From the NCBI GenBank assembly GCA_030645495.1, contig JAUSLV010000025.1:1-64000 (forward strand): DNA of 64,000 nucleotides, written 5' to 3'. Position numbers and translations under genes: made by a program. The stretch comes from Actinomycetota bacterium (GTDB taxonomy: Bacteria; Actinomycetota; Acidimicrobiia; Acidimicrobiales; Ilumatobacteraceae). The notes under the pieces were generated by a model that did not search any database, was not told where the DNA came from, and saw nothing but the letters and a program-made list of their open reading frames with translations. Numbering within the stretch: the stretch's first letter is position 1; each line of letters begins with the position of its first letter. Positions 8,351 to 16,910 of the stretch are shown one piece after another.

Positions 8351-9188
8351 GGTCGTGCGCGAGCGCCTCGGGTGACACCGGGTTGAAGAACTCGCCGCCG
8401 GCCACTTCGGCAGCGGCGATGAACCGAGGCACACCGGCGCTGCGCCAGGGCGACACGATCTCGAAGTGCAGCCAGGTGTTGGGCCACTCGCCGCCGTCGG
8501 TGGGGCGCTGATCGATCCACATCATGTAGGGCAACGGGCGGTCGAACAGTCGGTCGAGCCGATCGAACACGTCGACCAACAGCGCGGCGAGCTGGTCGCG
8601 GCCTTCGTCGTCGAGCGAGGGCAGGTCGGGCACCCGCGTGGTCGGGGCGAGCTCGAGTGCGATCGGGTACGTGCTCGCGTAGGGCACGGTCGCCTGCCAG
8701 TCGCCGTGCTGCGCCACCAGCCGCTCGCCCGGGTGCAGGTCGGGTGCCCACGGTGCCTCCAGCAGGCGGCGCTGGCGATCGGGCACGTGGTCGTACGCGT
8801 AGATCTGCCCGTGCGGGTGGCTGATCGTGGCCCCGATCTCGGCGCCGCGATTCTCGAACGCGAGCACGAACGCGACATCGGGGCGGGCACCGAGCGCAGC
8901 GGTGCGGTCTGCCCACAGGTCGATCACGCGTCGTGCGCCGGGCACGCCCAGCGACGCGAACGTGGCGTCGTGCAGCGGCGTGTAGAGCACCACCTCGCAG
9001 CGGTCGCCCGGCATCGCCGGCCAGCGGTTGGGGAACCAGCGCACGTCGTAGGGTTCGGGCGCCTCGATGCCGCCGGGGCAGAACGGGCAGCCGGTGGAGG
9101 GCAGGTTGGGGCGGCTCTGGCGGGTGCCCACGACGTGCACGACGGTGCCCAGGTGCGGGTCGCTGCGGATGTCGGGTGACTCGCTCAT
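8325..9188 (-). CDS. galT: Galactose-1-phosphate uridylyltransferase
   Basis: Leloir-pathway enzyme exchanging UMP between UDP-glucose and galactose-1-phosphate. At 287 residues it is shorter than the E. coli enzyme (about 350) but has the zinc-site CPFC pair (near residue 34) and the nucleophile motif HPHGQIYAY (near 122-130, second His forming the uridylyl adduct). ATG 9188 gives an N-terminus of about 30 residues before the zinc motif. It lies back to back with the alpha-galactosidase gene, which would supply free galactose. No galK or galE is in the window. The 3' end overlaps the crotonase gene by 26 bases. Confidence 0.88.
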   Translation of the reverse strand: MSESPDIRSDPHLGTVVHVVGTRQSRPNLPSTGCPFCPGGIEAPEPYDVRWFPNRWPAMPGDRCEVVLYTPLHDATFASLGVPGARRVIDLWADRTAALGARPDVAFVLAFENRGAEIGATISHPHGQIYAYDHVPDRQRRLLEAPWAPDLHPGERLVAQHGDWQATVPYASTYPIALELAPTTRVPDLPSLDDEGRDQLAALLVDVFDRLDRLFDRPLPYMMWIDQRPTDGGEWPNTWLHFEIVSPWRSAGVPRFIAAAEVAGGEFFNPVSPEALAHDLRRSGRSG

Positions 9189-9255
9189 CGGCGCACAGCC
9201 TCGCGCATGCGTCGGCGCACGAGGCGTACGTGTGCGGCCGTCTACCGTGAGCGCC

Positions 9256-11355
9256 GTGATCCATCTTCGCGGCGCCACCTTCGACGTGCTGCTCGACGAG
9301 TCCACCGGCGTGCCCACCGTCGCGCACTGGGGCGCGCCGCTGGGTGATATCGACCCGGCCGCGTTCGCTGCGGCCACCGCCCGCTTCCCACTGCCCGGTG
9401 GGCTGGACGTCGTGGCGCCGCTGTCGGTGCTGCCCGAGCACGGCGCCGGGTTCCCGGGGCGCCCGGGCTTGCATGGCCATCGCCGCGGTGGCATCGCGTG
9501 GGCACCGCGGTTCGTGCCGGCGGGTGTCGCGCCGATCGAGGCCGGTGGGGTGGACGGTGTTGCCGTGGCGGCCGTGGATGTGGTCGCGCAGTTGCGCCTG
9601 GTCACCGAGGTGACCGTCGGCGACGTGCTGTCGGTGCGCTGCACGGTGGTGAACGAGGGCGATGGGCGCTACCTGCTGGGCGGTGTGCACCCCACGCTGC
9701 CGCTGCCGCCGCACGCGACCGAACTGCTCACGTTCGACGGTCGCTGGACCCGCGAGTTCCAACCCGTGCGCCGGGCCTGGCCCAGCGGCACGTGGGTGGC
9801 GGAGAACCGCACGGGCCGCACGTCGCACGAGCACCTGCCGCTGCTGTTCGCCGGCACGCCCGGCTTCGGCGAGTGGGCCGGAGAGGTGTGGGGCGTGCAC
9901 CTCGCCTGGAGCGGCAACTCGGTGCTGCACGCCGACTGCCTGCCCGACGGCCGTCGTTGCGTGCAGGCGGGCGAGCTGCTGCACCCGGGCGAGTGCTGCC
10001 TGGAGCCCGGTCAGTCGTACTCGTCGCCGTGGGTGGTGGGGGTCTGGTCGGGTGCGGGCCTCACGCCGGCGTCGTGGGGGTTCCACCGCGCGGTGCGCTC
10101 TGCGGGTGTGGTGCAGGGTCGGCCTCGGCCAGTGTTGCTGAACACGTGGGAGGCGGTCTACTTCGACCAGTCGACCGCGGCGTTGCAGGAGTTGGCGTCG
10201 GGCGCGGCGGAGCTGGGCATCGAGCGCTTCGTGCTCGACGACGGGTGGTTCGGCGGTCGGCGTGACGACCGGCGCGGCCTGGGCGACTGGTGGGTGTCGC
10301 CCGAGGTGTACCCCGAAGGCCTGGCCCCGTTGATCGCACACGTGCGCGGGCTGGGCATGGAGTTCGGCATCTGGGTCGAGCCGGAGATGGTGAACACCGA
10401 CAGCGACCTGTACCGCGCTCATCCCGAGTGGGTGCTGGCCACCGATGGGTACGAACCCGTGACCGGTCGCAACCAGCTGGTGCTGGATCTGGCGCGGCCC
10501 GACGCGTTCGCGCACGTGCTGGGGCAGCTGCACGCGCTGCTGCGCGATCACGACATCGCGTTCGTGAAGTGGGACATGAACCGTCCGCACGCGCAGGGCA
10601 GCGGGGCGTCGGCTGCCGCCGGGTCGCACGCGCAGACGCTGGCGTTCCTGCAGCTGTTGGATGCGCTGCGAGAGCGTCATCCGGGTGTGGAGTTCGAGTC
10701 GTGCGCATCGGGTGGTGGGCGCATCGACCTCGACGTGCTGCGCCGCGCAGCACGGGTGTGGACCAGCGACTGCAACGACGCGCTCGAGCGGCAGGCCATC
10801 CAGTGGGGCGCGTCGATGCTGATCCCGTACGAGGTGATGGGCGCGCACATCGGCCCCGAGCGCTCGCACACGACGGGGCGAGTGCATTCGCTGGCGCTCC
10901 GCGCGCTCACCGCGTTGTTCGGTCACCTGGGTGTGGAGGCCGACGTGCGCACGATGTCGACGCGCGATCGCGAGGTACTGGCCGAGGTGATCGCGTTGCA
11001 CCAGAGGTTCCGTTCTCTGATGCATTCGGGCGACGCTGTGCGCCTCGACCCGGTGGCCAACGGGGGTGTGGTGTCCACGCACGCGTACGGCGTGTACGCG
11101 GCCGACCGGTCGGAAGCCTTGGTGGCCCACGTGTCGCTCGTGCCGGGCGGCTCGCTGATGCCGCCGCCGTTGCGCCTGCCCGGGCTGCTGCCCGACGCGG
11201 TGTACCGCGTGCAGCACGTGCCGTTCCCCGGCTCGCGTGCGTTGTGGCTGGGGAGCGGTGTCGAGCTGACCGGCCGGCAGCTGGCCGCCGTGGGCCTGCA
11301 GCTGCCCCCGCAACACCCCGAGTCGGGCTTGTTGCTCCACCTGACCGCGGTCTGA
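9256..11355 (+). CDS. Alpha-galactosidase, glycoside hydrolase family 36
   Basis: About 699 residues without signal peptide, so intracellular. The N-terminal beta domain (about 1-290) precedes a TIM barrel holding the GH36 nucleophile in KWDMNR (Asp near 440) and the acid/base in WTSDCNDALERQ (near 507); LLNTWEAVYFD and LDDGWFGGRRDD are the usual substrate-binding segments. A C-terminal beta domain follows. It hydrolyses terminal alpha-1,6-galactosides such as melibiose or raffinose. GTG 9256 is preferred because TACCGT ends seven bases before it; an in-frame GTG at 9247 is the alternative. Next to divergent galT it forms a galactoside-use pair. Confidence 0.9.
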   Translation: MIHLRGATFDVLLDESTGVPTVAHWGAPLGDIDPAAFAAATARFPLPGGLDVVAPLSVLPEHGAGFPGRPGLHGHRRGGIAWAPRFVPAGVAPIEAGGVDGVAVAAVDVVAQLRLVTEVTVGDVLSVRCTVVNEGDGRYLLGGVHPTLPLPPHATELLTFDGRWTREFQPVRRAWPSGTWVAENRTGRTSHEHLPLLFAGTPGFGEWAGEVWGVHLAWSGNSVLHADCLPDGRRCVQAGELLHPGECCLEPGQSYSSPWVVGVWSGAGLTPASWGFHRAVRSAGVVQGRPRPVLLNTWEAVYFDQSTAALQELASGAAELGIERFVLDDGWFGGRRDDRRGLGDWWVSPEVYPEGLAPLIAHVRGLGMEFGIWVEPEMVNTDSDLYRAHPEWVLATDGYEPVTGRNQLVLDLARPDAFAHVLGQLHALLRDHDIAFVKWDMNRPHAQGSGASAAAGSHAQTLAFLQLLDALRERHPGVEFESCASGGGRIDLDVLRRAARVWTSDCNDALERQAIQWGASMLIPYEVMGAHIGPERSHTTGRVHSLALRALTALFGHLGVEADVRTMSTRDREVLAEVIALHQRFRSLMHSGDAVRLDPVANGGVVSTHAYGVYAADRSEALVAHVSLVPGGSLMPPPLRLPGLLPDAVYRVQHVPFPGSRALWLGSGVELTGRQLAAVGLQLPPQHPESGLLLHLTAV

Positions 11356-11438
11356 CCTGCCAGGGGGTTGGCCAGCCCCCGTCGGGCACGCCCGCGCCCC
11401 CGTCCCCGCCGTCCCTGCCTTACCCCCCTCGCGTCGTT

Positions 11439-11502
11439 CCGGGAATCTCCACGTGACGAAATGGTTGGCCGCTCCACCATTCCGTCACGTGGAGATTCCC
11501 GG
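11439..11502. repeat. Long inverted repeat with 20-bp perfect arms
   Basis: Arms CCGGGAATCTCCACGTGACG (11439-11458) and its complement (11483-11502) are perfect. After one A-C mismatch six more pairs form inside, giving a stem of about 27 bp with a short loop. There is no T-run on either side, so it is not a standard intrinsic terminator. It sits 84 bases past the alpha-galactosidase stop. Confidence 0.85.
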
Positions 11503-11632
11503 AGGAGGCGGGCCAGGCGGCGAGAGAGGCGGCGGGCGGGGCGCGGTCGGGGCGCGGTCGGGGCGCGGTCACACCCAGGGTCAGACTGCCCCGGGGGAGG
11601 ACCCCACGATTATCTCTGTCACACCCTTTCGG

Positions 11633-11638
11633 TACACC
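11633..11638 (+). promoter_or_regulatory. -10-like box for the Cys-rich protein gene
   Basis: TACACC followed by seven bases and ATG 11646. The last base departs from TANNNT, so this is a weaker example of the leaderless pattern. Confidence 0.35.
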
Positions 11639-11645
11639 GACGACC

Positions 11646-12224
11646 ATGGAGCAAGAGCAATACGTCCCCGTGCCGCCGCCGAAGCAACGCTCGTGCCTGT
11701 GGTGCCACACCACGTTCGCCCTCCGCGTCGGCCCCGGCCGCAAGCGGATCTACTGCCGCACCAGCTGCCGTCAACGGGCGTACGAGCGTCGGCGGGGCTT
11801 GGGCGTGTTCCCGCCGCCCGAGCGGCTGATCATGCAGCGGGGTGGTCCGTTGGCGCACCTGCCCAACCGGTTCCTGCGCTACGAGTCCAGCGGCACGATC
11901 CTCACCGGCGGCAAGCGGCACGCATTGCGGCCGGCCGGGTTCGCCGAGCCAGGCGAGCGACGGGCCACGCTGTGCGGGTTGAAGCGCCGTCCCACTGGTC
12001 GGCCGTTCAGCGACGGCGATCCCGCGGAGACCTGCCAGACGTGCGTCCGGATCGCTCGGCAACGGCCGCCCGCACGGCGGAGCTACCCCTCCAGCGATCT
12101 CGCCGCCTTTCGGGCCCAGCTCGATCAGGTGGCGATGCAACTGTCCGAATTCGGCATCAACACACCGTACGTGCGGCCCGACGTGTCGGCCCGGCTGCTG
12201 TTCGAGCTACTCGCTGCCGCCTGA
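11646..12224 (+). CDS. Cys-rich, probable zinc-binding protein of unknown function
   Basis: 192 residues, not assigned to a named family. An N-terminal treble-clef-like zinc site, CLWC (Cys 17, 20) paired with YCRTSCRQRAYERR (Cys 37, 41), resembles the short FCS/HNH-like zinc ribbons common in actinobacterial hypothetical proteins. A second possible site is formed by LCGL near residue 100 and ETCQTC near 120. The C-terminal 60 residues are helical. The basic patch after the first site suggests nucleic-acid contact, which is inference. It stands alone upstream of gatCAB and is separated from galA by the long hairpin. Confidence 0.65.
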   Translation: MEQEQYVPVPPPKQRSCLWCHTTFALRVGPGRKRIYCRTSCRQRAYERRRGLGVFPPPERLIMQRGGPLAHLPNRFLRYESSGTILTGGKRHALRPAGFAEPGERRATLCGLKRRPTGRPFSDGDPAETCQTCVRIARQRPPARRSYPSSDLAAFRAQLDQVAMQLSEFGINTPYVRPDVSARLLFELLAAA

Positions 12225-12238
12225 ATGTGGTCGGGCCG

Positions 12239-12244
12239 TAGGAT
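12239..12244 (+). promoter_or_regulatory. -10 box for gatC
   Basis: TAGGAT followed by eight bases and GTG 12253; probable leaderless promoter for the gatCAB operon. Confidence 0.5.
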
Positions 12245-12252
12245 CATTCCTC

Positions 12253-12555
12253 GTGTCCGACCGCATTTCCGCCGCCGATGTCACGAAGGTCGCCCGTCTC
12301 GCACGGCTCGACCTCGCACCTGACGAGATCGAGCGCATGACCGCCCAACTCGATGGCATGCTCGAGCACTTCGCCGATGTCGATGCCCTCGACCTCGCCG
12401 ACGTCGCTCCCATGACCCAGCCGTTCCCGCTGGTGAACGTGTTCCGCGCCGACGTGGTGCAGCCCGGCCTCGACCGCGAGGAGGTGCTCGCCGCCGCTCC
12501 CGCAGCGGAAGAAGGCCGGTTCCGCGTGCCCCCGATCCTCGGTGGGGAGGGCTGA
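12253..12555 (+). CDS. gatC: Asp/Glu-tRNA amidotransferase subunit C
   Basis: 100-residue small subunit that stabilises GatA in the GatCAB complex, which converts Glu-tRNA(Gln) and Asp-tRNA(Asn) to the amide forms. The family opening (ADVTKVARLARLDLAPDEIERMTAQLDGMLEHFADVDALDLADVAPMTQ as spaced helices) is recognisable, with the conserved PMTQPFPLVNVFRAD segment in the middle. GTG 12253 fits the family length and the TAGGAT spacing. Its stop overlaps the gatA start by one base (TGATG), so the two are translationally coupled. Presence of GatCAB suggests that glutaminyl-tRNA is made indirectly here. Confidence 0.93.
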   Translation: MSDRISAADVTKVARLARLDLAPDEIERMTAQLDGMLEHFADVDALDLADVAPMTQPFPLVNVFRADVVQPGLDREEVLAAAPAAEEGRFRVPPILGGEG

Positions 12556-14006
12556 TGAGCGCCTCGAAACCCACCGCCGCCACCAACACACCCACCGCGG
12601 CCGCCATCGCCGCGGCCGTTCGCGCCGGAACGACGAAGGCCGCCGACCTCGTCGAGCAGCACCTCGCCACGATCGCGGCTCGCGAACCCGAGATCCACGC
12701 CTTCAACCACGTGATGGCCGACCAGGCGCGCGCCGCGGCGGCCGCCGTCGACGCGCAGGCGTCCAAAGGCCACGACCCCGGCCCGCTCGCCGGTGTCACC
12801 GTCGCGCTCAAGGACAACATGTGCACGCGGGGCATCCCCACGACGTGCTCGTCGAAGATCCTCGACGGTTGGAAGCCTCCATACGACGCCACGGTCGTGC
12901 AGGCGCTGCAGCAGGCGGGTGCGATCATCGTCGGCAAGACCAACCTCGACGAGTTCGCCATGGGCAGCAGCACCGAGAACTCGGCATTCGGCCCCACTCG
13001 CAACCCGCACGACACCAGCCGCGTGCCCGGCGGTAGCAGCGGTGGCAGCGCCGCGGCGGTGGCTGCCGGTTTCAGCCAGTTCAGCCTGGGCAGCGACACC
13101 GGCGGCAGCATCCGCCAGCCGGCCGCGCTGTGCGGCGTGGTGGGTGTGAAGCCCACGTACGGCTATGTCAGCCGCTACGGCCTGGTGGCCTTCGCCAGCA
13201 GCCTCGACCAGATCGGCCCGTTCACCAACACCGTGGAAGACGCGGCCCTCGTGCTCGACGTGATCGGCGGGCACGACCCGCACGACAGCACCAGCATCCC
13301 GCAGGCGCACCCCAGCCTCACGCAGGCGATCCAGCAGGACGTGAAGGGGCTACGCATCGGTCGCATCACCGACCTGCCCGAAGGCGCCGACCCCGACGTG
13401 CAAGAACGGCTGGAGGCCGCGTTCGATGCGCTGAAGGCCGCCGGCGCCACGATCGTCGACGTGCAGGTGCCGGCGTTCACGTTCGGCCTCACGGCGTACT
13501 ACCTGATCGCCCCCGCCGAGGCCAGCAGCAACCTGGCCCGCTACGACGGTGTGCGCTACGGCCTGCGGGTGGAGGCCGCCGACACCGACGCGATGTACGG
13601 TGCCACCCGCGCCGCCGGCTTCGGCGACGAGGTGAAGCGGCGCATCATGCTCGGCACCTACGCCCTCAGCGCCGGGTACTACGACGCGTACTACGGCAAG
13701 GCGCTGAAGGTGCGTCGCCTGATCCACGACGATTTCGAGCGGGCCTACCAACAGGCCGACGTGTTGCTCACGCCCACGTCGCCGACCGTGGCGTTCAAGT
13801 TCGGGGCCAAGGGCGACAACCCGTTCTCGATGTACCTGTGCGACACGTACACGATCCCCACCAACCTTGCCGGCCACCCGGGCATGAGCGTGCCGTTCGG
13901 CACGGGTGCCGAGGGTCTGCCGGTCGGCGTGCAGATCCTTGCCGGCACCCTGCAGGAACCGACGATGTTCCGTGTGGCCGCAGCCCTGGAACGGTCGATG
14001 TCATGA
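12555..14006 (+). CDS. gatA: Asp/Glu-tRNA amidotransferase subunit A (amidase)
   Basis: 483 residues, the glutaminase subunit of GatCAB. The amidase-signature triad is visible: Lys in VALKDNMCTRG, then the Gly/Ser run VPGGSSGGSAAAVAAG and the catalytic Ser in GSDTGGSIRQPAALCGVVGVKP. It releases ammonia from glutamine and passes it to GatB. The stop TGA (14004-14006) overlaps the start of a 25-codon reading frame created by a small insertion before gatB. Without that insertion gatA and gatB would overlap as ATGA. Confidence 0.96.
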   Translation: MSASKPTAATNTPTAAAIAAAVRAGTTKAADLVEQHLATIAAREPEIHAFNHVMADQARAAAAAVDAQASKGHDPGPLAGVTVALKDNMCTRGIPTTCSSKILDGWKPPYDATVVQALQQAGAIIVGKTNLDEFAMGSSTENSAFGPTRNPHDTSRVPGGSSGGSAAAVAAGFSQFSLGSDTGGSIRQPAALCGVVGVKPTYGYVSRYGLVAFASSLDQIGPFTNTVEDAALVLDVIGGHDPHDSTSIPQAHPSLTQAIQQDVKGLRIGRITDLPEGADPDVQERLEAAFDALKAAGATIVDVQVPAFTFGLTAYYLIAPAEASSNLARYDGVRYGLRVEAADTDAMYGATRAAGFGDEVKRRIMLGTYALSAGYYDAYYGKALKVRRLIHDDFERAYQQADVLLTPTSPTVAFKFGAKGDNPFSMYLCDTYTIPTNLAGHPGMSVPFGTGAEGLPVGVQILAGTLQEPTMFRVAAALERSMS

Positions 14007-14082
14007 GCACCGGTGAACGAGCGCAGCGAGTGAACACGGAGGCCGGCGCAGCCGGCACGGAAATGGACGGTATGTCATGAGC
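13998..14082. repeat. 74-bp insertion with 11-bp direct repeats at the gatA-gatB junction
   Basis: ATGTCATGAGC occurs at 13998-14008 and again at 14072-14082. The first copy holds the gatA stop and the second the gatB start. The 63 bases between them include GAGCGCAGCGAG and the palindromic GCCGGCGCAGCCGGC. Deleting one repeat plus the insert would restore a four-base ATGA overlap of gatA and gatB. This looks like a small mobile repeat with a target duplication, or a slippage product. Confidence 0.75.
14003..14080 (+). CDS. 25-codon linker reading frame between gatA and gatB
   Basis: The insertion carries a frame from ATG 14003 to TGA 14080. The start overlaps the gatA stop (ATGA) and the stop overlaps the gatB start (ATGA), so ribosomes ending gatA could restart here and then again at gatB. 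The peptide (MSTGERAQRVN, then Ala/Gly-rich, ending EMDGMS) resembles nothing I recognise, and its role is probably coupling rather than peptide function. It could also be an untranslated accident. Confidence 0.35.
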   Translation: MSTGERAQRVNTEAGAAGTEMDGMS

Positions 14083-15516
14083 GCGTACGACGGCCTGCCT
14101 GGCGAGTGGGAACTCGTGGTCGGCCTTGAAGTGCACGTCGAGCTGGCCACCGCCACCAAGCTGTTCAGCGCCAGCCCCAACCGCTTCGGCGACGAGCCCA
14201 ACACGAACATCGACCCGGTCACACTGGGTCTGCCCGGGGCTCTCCCTGTGCTCAACGAGTTCGCGGTCGAACTGGCGATGCGCATCGGTCTGGCCCTCAA
14301 CTGCACGGTGCAGCCCAGCACGTTCCACCGCAAGAACTACTTCTACCCCGACATGCCCAAGGCGTACCAGGTCAGCCAGTACGACCAGCCGCTCAACGTC
14401 GGCGGCCATCTCGACCTGCCCAACGGGGTGCGCGTCGGCATCGAGCGCGCGCACATGGAGGAGGACGCCGGCAAGAGCACCCACGTGGGCGGCACCGGCG
14501 GCCGCGTGCACGGGGCCAACCACTCGTTGATCGACCTCAACCGCGCCGGCGTGCCGCTGGTGGAGATCGTCAGCCGGCCCGACATCCGCAGCGCCGACGA
14601 CGCCCGCGCGTACGTCAACGAGCTACGCGCGATCCTCGTGGCCATCGGCGCCAGTGACGCGAAGATGGAAGAAGGCAGCATGCGCGTCGACGCCAACGTC
14701 AGCGTGCACAAGCCGGGCACGCCGCTGGGCACCCGCTGCGAGATCAAGAACGTCAACAGCGTGCGCTCGGTCGGCCGGGCCATCGAGTACGAGGCTCGCC
14801 GCCAGATCGATCTCATCGAGAGCGGCGATGCGGTGCGCCAACAGACCCGCCACTGGGACGAGACCGACGGCCGCACCCACACGCTGCGCACGAAGGAAGA
14901 CGCCGACGACTACCGCTACTTCCTCGAGCCCGACCTCGTGCCGTTGGCGCCGTCGGCCGAGTGGGTACAACGCGTGCGCGCCGGGTTGCCGATGCTGCCC
15001 GCGGCTCGCCGTACCCGGCTGTCGCAGGCGACGGGCCAGCCGGCCGACAGCGAAGCAGTGTGCTCTGTGGTCGAACGCGGCCAGGACGAGTATGTGCTGG
15101 CGGTGGGCACGGTCGGTGGCGACATCGGCCGCGCGCTCGTGCACGTGAAGGAAGCCTTTGCCGACCAGCCCGCCACGCCGCATGTTCCTGCGGCAGATCT
15201 GGCCGCGCTCACCACGCTGGAGGTGGGCGGCAAGCTCACCGCCACGCAGGCCAAGGCGGTGCTCGCCGAGATCGTCGCCAACAACGGTGGCGACGCTGCG
15301 GCGCTCGCCGCCGCCAAGGGGTTCGAAGCGCTCGACACGTCGTCGCTGGAGAGCCTGGTCGACGAAGCGATCGCCGCCGAGCCCGACGCGTGGCAGAAGT
15401 TCTGCAACGGCGACGGCAAGGCGATGGGCGCACTCGTGGGCCTGGTGATGAAGGCCAGCAGGGGCAAGGCCGACGGCAAGTTGGTGACGGCCCTGCTGAA
15501 TCAGAAGAAGGGCTAG
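14077..15516 (+). CDS. gatB: Asp/Glu-tRNA amidotransferase subunit B
   Basis: 479-residue subunit that binds mischarged tRNA and performs kinase and amidation steps. The family opening WELVVGLEVHVEL, the catalytic-core segments (FHRKNYFYPDMPKAYQVSQYDQPL near 90 and HMEEDAGKSTH near 130) and MRVDANVS are intact. The C-terminal helical and tail (YqeY-like) domains bind the tRNA elbow. Length is normal. It completes the gatCAB operon; the next gene, a sensor kinase, lies on the opposite strand and ends seven bases beyond. Confidence 0.96.
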   Translation: MSAYDGLPGEWELVVGLEVHVELATATKLFSASPNRFGDEPNTNIDPVTLGLPGALPVLNEFAVELAMRIGLALNCTVQPSTFHRKNYFYPDMPKAYQVSQYDQPLNVGGHLDLPNGVRVGIERAHMEEDAGKSTHVGGTGGRVHGANHSLIDLNRAGVPLVEIVSRPDIRSADDARAYVNELRAILVAIGASDAKMEEGSMRVDANVSVHKPGTPLGTRCEIKNVNSVRSVGRAIEYEARRQIDLIESGDAVRQQTRHWDETDGRTHTLRTKEDADDYRYFLEPDLVPLAPSAEWVQRVRAGLPMLPAARRTRLSQATGQPADSEAVCSVVERGQDEYVLAVGTVGGDIGRALVHVKEAFADQPATPHVPAADLAALTTLEVGGKLTATQAKAVLAEIVANNGGDAAALAAAKGFEALDTSSLESLVDEAIAAEPDAWQKFCNGDGKAMGALVGLVMKASRGKADGKLVTALLNQKKG

Positions 15517-15523
15517 CCGGTCG

Positions 15524-16897
15524 TTACCCGGCCGCGGCCGCCGGCCCCGGCAAGGCGATGACGAAGCGGCACCCGACGCCGGGTGCGCTGTGCAGCACGA
15601 TCTCCCCGTTGTGCGCCTGCACGATCGACTGGGCGATCGCCAAGCCCAGGCCGCTGCCGCCGTTGTGGCGCGACCTGGACGGATCACCCCGATAGAAGCG
15701 TTCGAACGCGTGCGCCGCGGTGTCGGCCGACATCCCGTCGCCGTGGTCGACCACTTCGATCACCACGCCCACCGCTTCGCGGCGACCGATGATCTCGATC
15801 GGTGTGTCGTCGGGCGTGTGTACGAGCGCGTTGTGCACGAGCGCGGCAACCACTTGGTGCAACCGTTGCCGATCGGCAGAGCCCAACAGCGGCGTGTCGG
15901 CCGTGAGCGTGATCGGTCGCTGTGGCTGCACCACGCGGGCGTCGGCCACCACGTCGCCCAGCATGTCGCCGATGTCGAAGGGTTCGAGCCGCAGCTGCAG
16001 CCCCCGATCGAGGTTGGTGAGCAACAGCAGGTCGTTGACGATCGAACCCATCCGCTCGGCCTCGCCGCTGACTCGGCGCATCGCATCGTCGAGCCTGGCC
16101 TGCTCGACGAGCCCACCTTGGCGGTAGAGGTCGGCATAGCCACGGATCGAGGTGAGTGGCGTGCGCAACTCGTGCGAGGCGTCGGCGACGAACTGGCGCA
16201 ACCGATGGTCGGCCTCGTCGCGCTCGTCGAGCATCGTGTTGAAGGCCGCGGCGAGGTGCGCAGCCTCCGTGCCCGCTGGGTAGCGCGCCATCCGGGCGCC
16301 GGTCTCACCGGATGAGATCGCGTCGGCGGTGGCGGTCATTTCGCGGATCGGGCGCACGCCGAGCCGCATCACCCACGCGGCGATCAGCAGGATGATCGCG
16401 ACCACGGCGAGCGCGCCGACGCCGGTGGCGATCAGCAGTCGCTGGTAGGCGTCATCGGTGGCCTCCAGCGAGAGCGCGACGATATCGAAGCCCTTGCGAT
16501 CGGGGCGAGTGGCGATCAACACGCGGAACCGCTCGGAGGTGCCCACGCCGTCGACGGTGAACGGTTCGGGTGAGCCGGGACGGATGTGGTCGCGCGCCAT
16601 CGCGTTGGTGACATCGGGGGTGCCGGTGATGCTCTGCCCCTGCACGATCGTGACGAGCGTGTCGTCAACGTTCAGATGGCCCACGTACATCTGGCTGAGC
16701 GACGCGCCGTCGCCCGGCTGGAACGGCACCTCGCGGTTGCCCAGCACGGCCATCGCCACCGGCATCGACTGCTGCAACTCCTGGTCGAGCTGCTCGGTGA
16801 GATAGCGGTGCTGCGTGGTGGCCACCAAGTAGCCGGTGACCCCGAACGCGACAGCGATCGCGCCGAGGCCGATCGACAGGCGGGTGCGCAGCTTCAT
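15524..16897 (-). CDS. HAMP-containing sensor histidine kinase
   Basis: 457 residues. A first membrane segment (about 8-26), an extracytoplasmic domain of about 120 residues, a second segment (about 154-177), then HAMP, a dimerisation domain with the H-box DASHELRTPLTS (phospho-acceptor His near 242) and an ATPase domain with N-box (HNALVH, Asn near 356), G1 (DHGDGMS) and G2 (GGSGLGLAIAQ). The sensed signal is not evident. It follows its response regulator with a 13-base gap, so the pair is one operon. Architecture matches PrrB/MprB-like actinobacterial kinases. Confidence 0.93.
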   Translation of the reverse strand: MKLRTRLSIGLGAIAVAFGVTGYLVATTQHRYLTEQLDQELQQSMPVAMAVLGNREVPFQPGDGASLSQMYVGHLNVDDTLVTIVQGQSITGTPDVTNAMARDHIRPGSPEPFTVDGVGTSERFRVLIATRPDRKGFDIVALSLEATDDAYQRLLIATGVGALAVVAIILLIAAWVMRLGVRPIREMTATADAISSGETGARMARYPAGTEAAHLAAAFNTMLDERDEADHRLRQFVADASHELRTPLTSIRGYADLYRQGGLVEQARLDDAMRRVSGEAERMGSIVNDLLLLTNLDRGLQLRLEPFDIGDMLGDVVADARVVQPQRPITLTADTPLLGSADRQRLHQVVAALVHNALVHTPDDTPIEIIGRREAVGVVIEVVDHGDGMSADTAAHAFERFYRGDPSRSRHNGGSGLGLAIAQSIVQAHNGEIVLHSAPGVGCRFVIALPGPAAAAG

Positions 16898-16910
16898 GAC
16901 TCGATCCGGC

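Larger units (their letters stand above)
11356..11645. other. Intergenic region with a long hairpin
   Basis: 290 bases after the alpha-galactosidase stop. C-rich runs occupy 11380-11430, then a long inverted repeat (listed separately), then a repeated GGGGCGCGGTC segment around 11535-11570. A TACACC box before the next gene closes the region. No credible coding frame is seen. Confidence 0.6.

Noticed and set aside
8299-11340. A 1013-codon open frame antisense to galA, and an 840-codon one antisense to ilvD (22103-24625)
   Set aside because: Both are opposite to genes with clear catalytic motifs, are Arg/His/Gln-rich and show no family motif. High GC produces long antisense frames.
11439-11502. 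IS or transposon end
   Set aside because: No transposase, no flanking target duplication and no second copy in the window.
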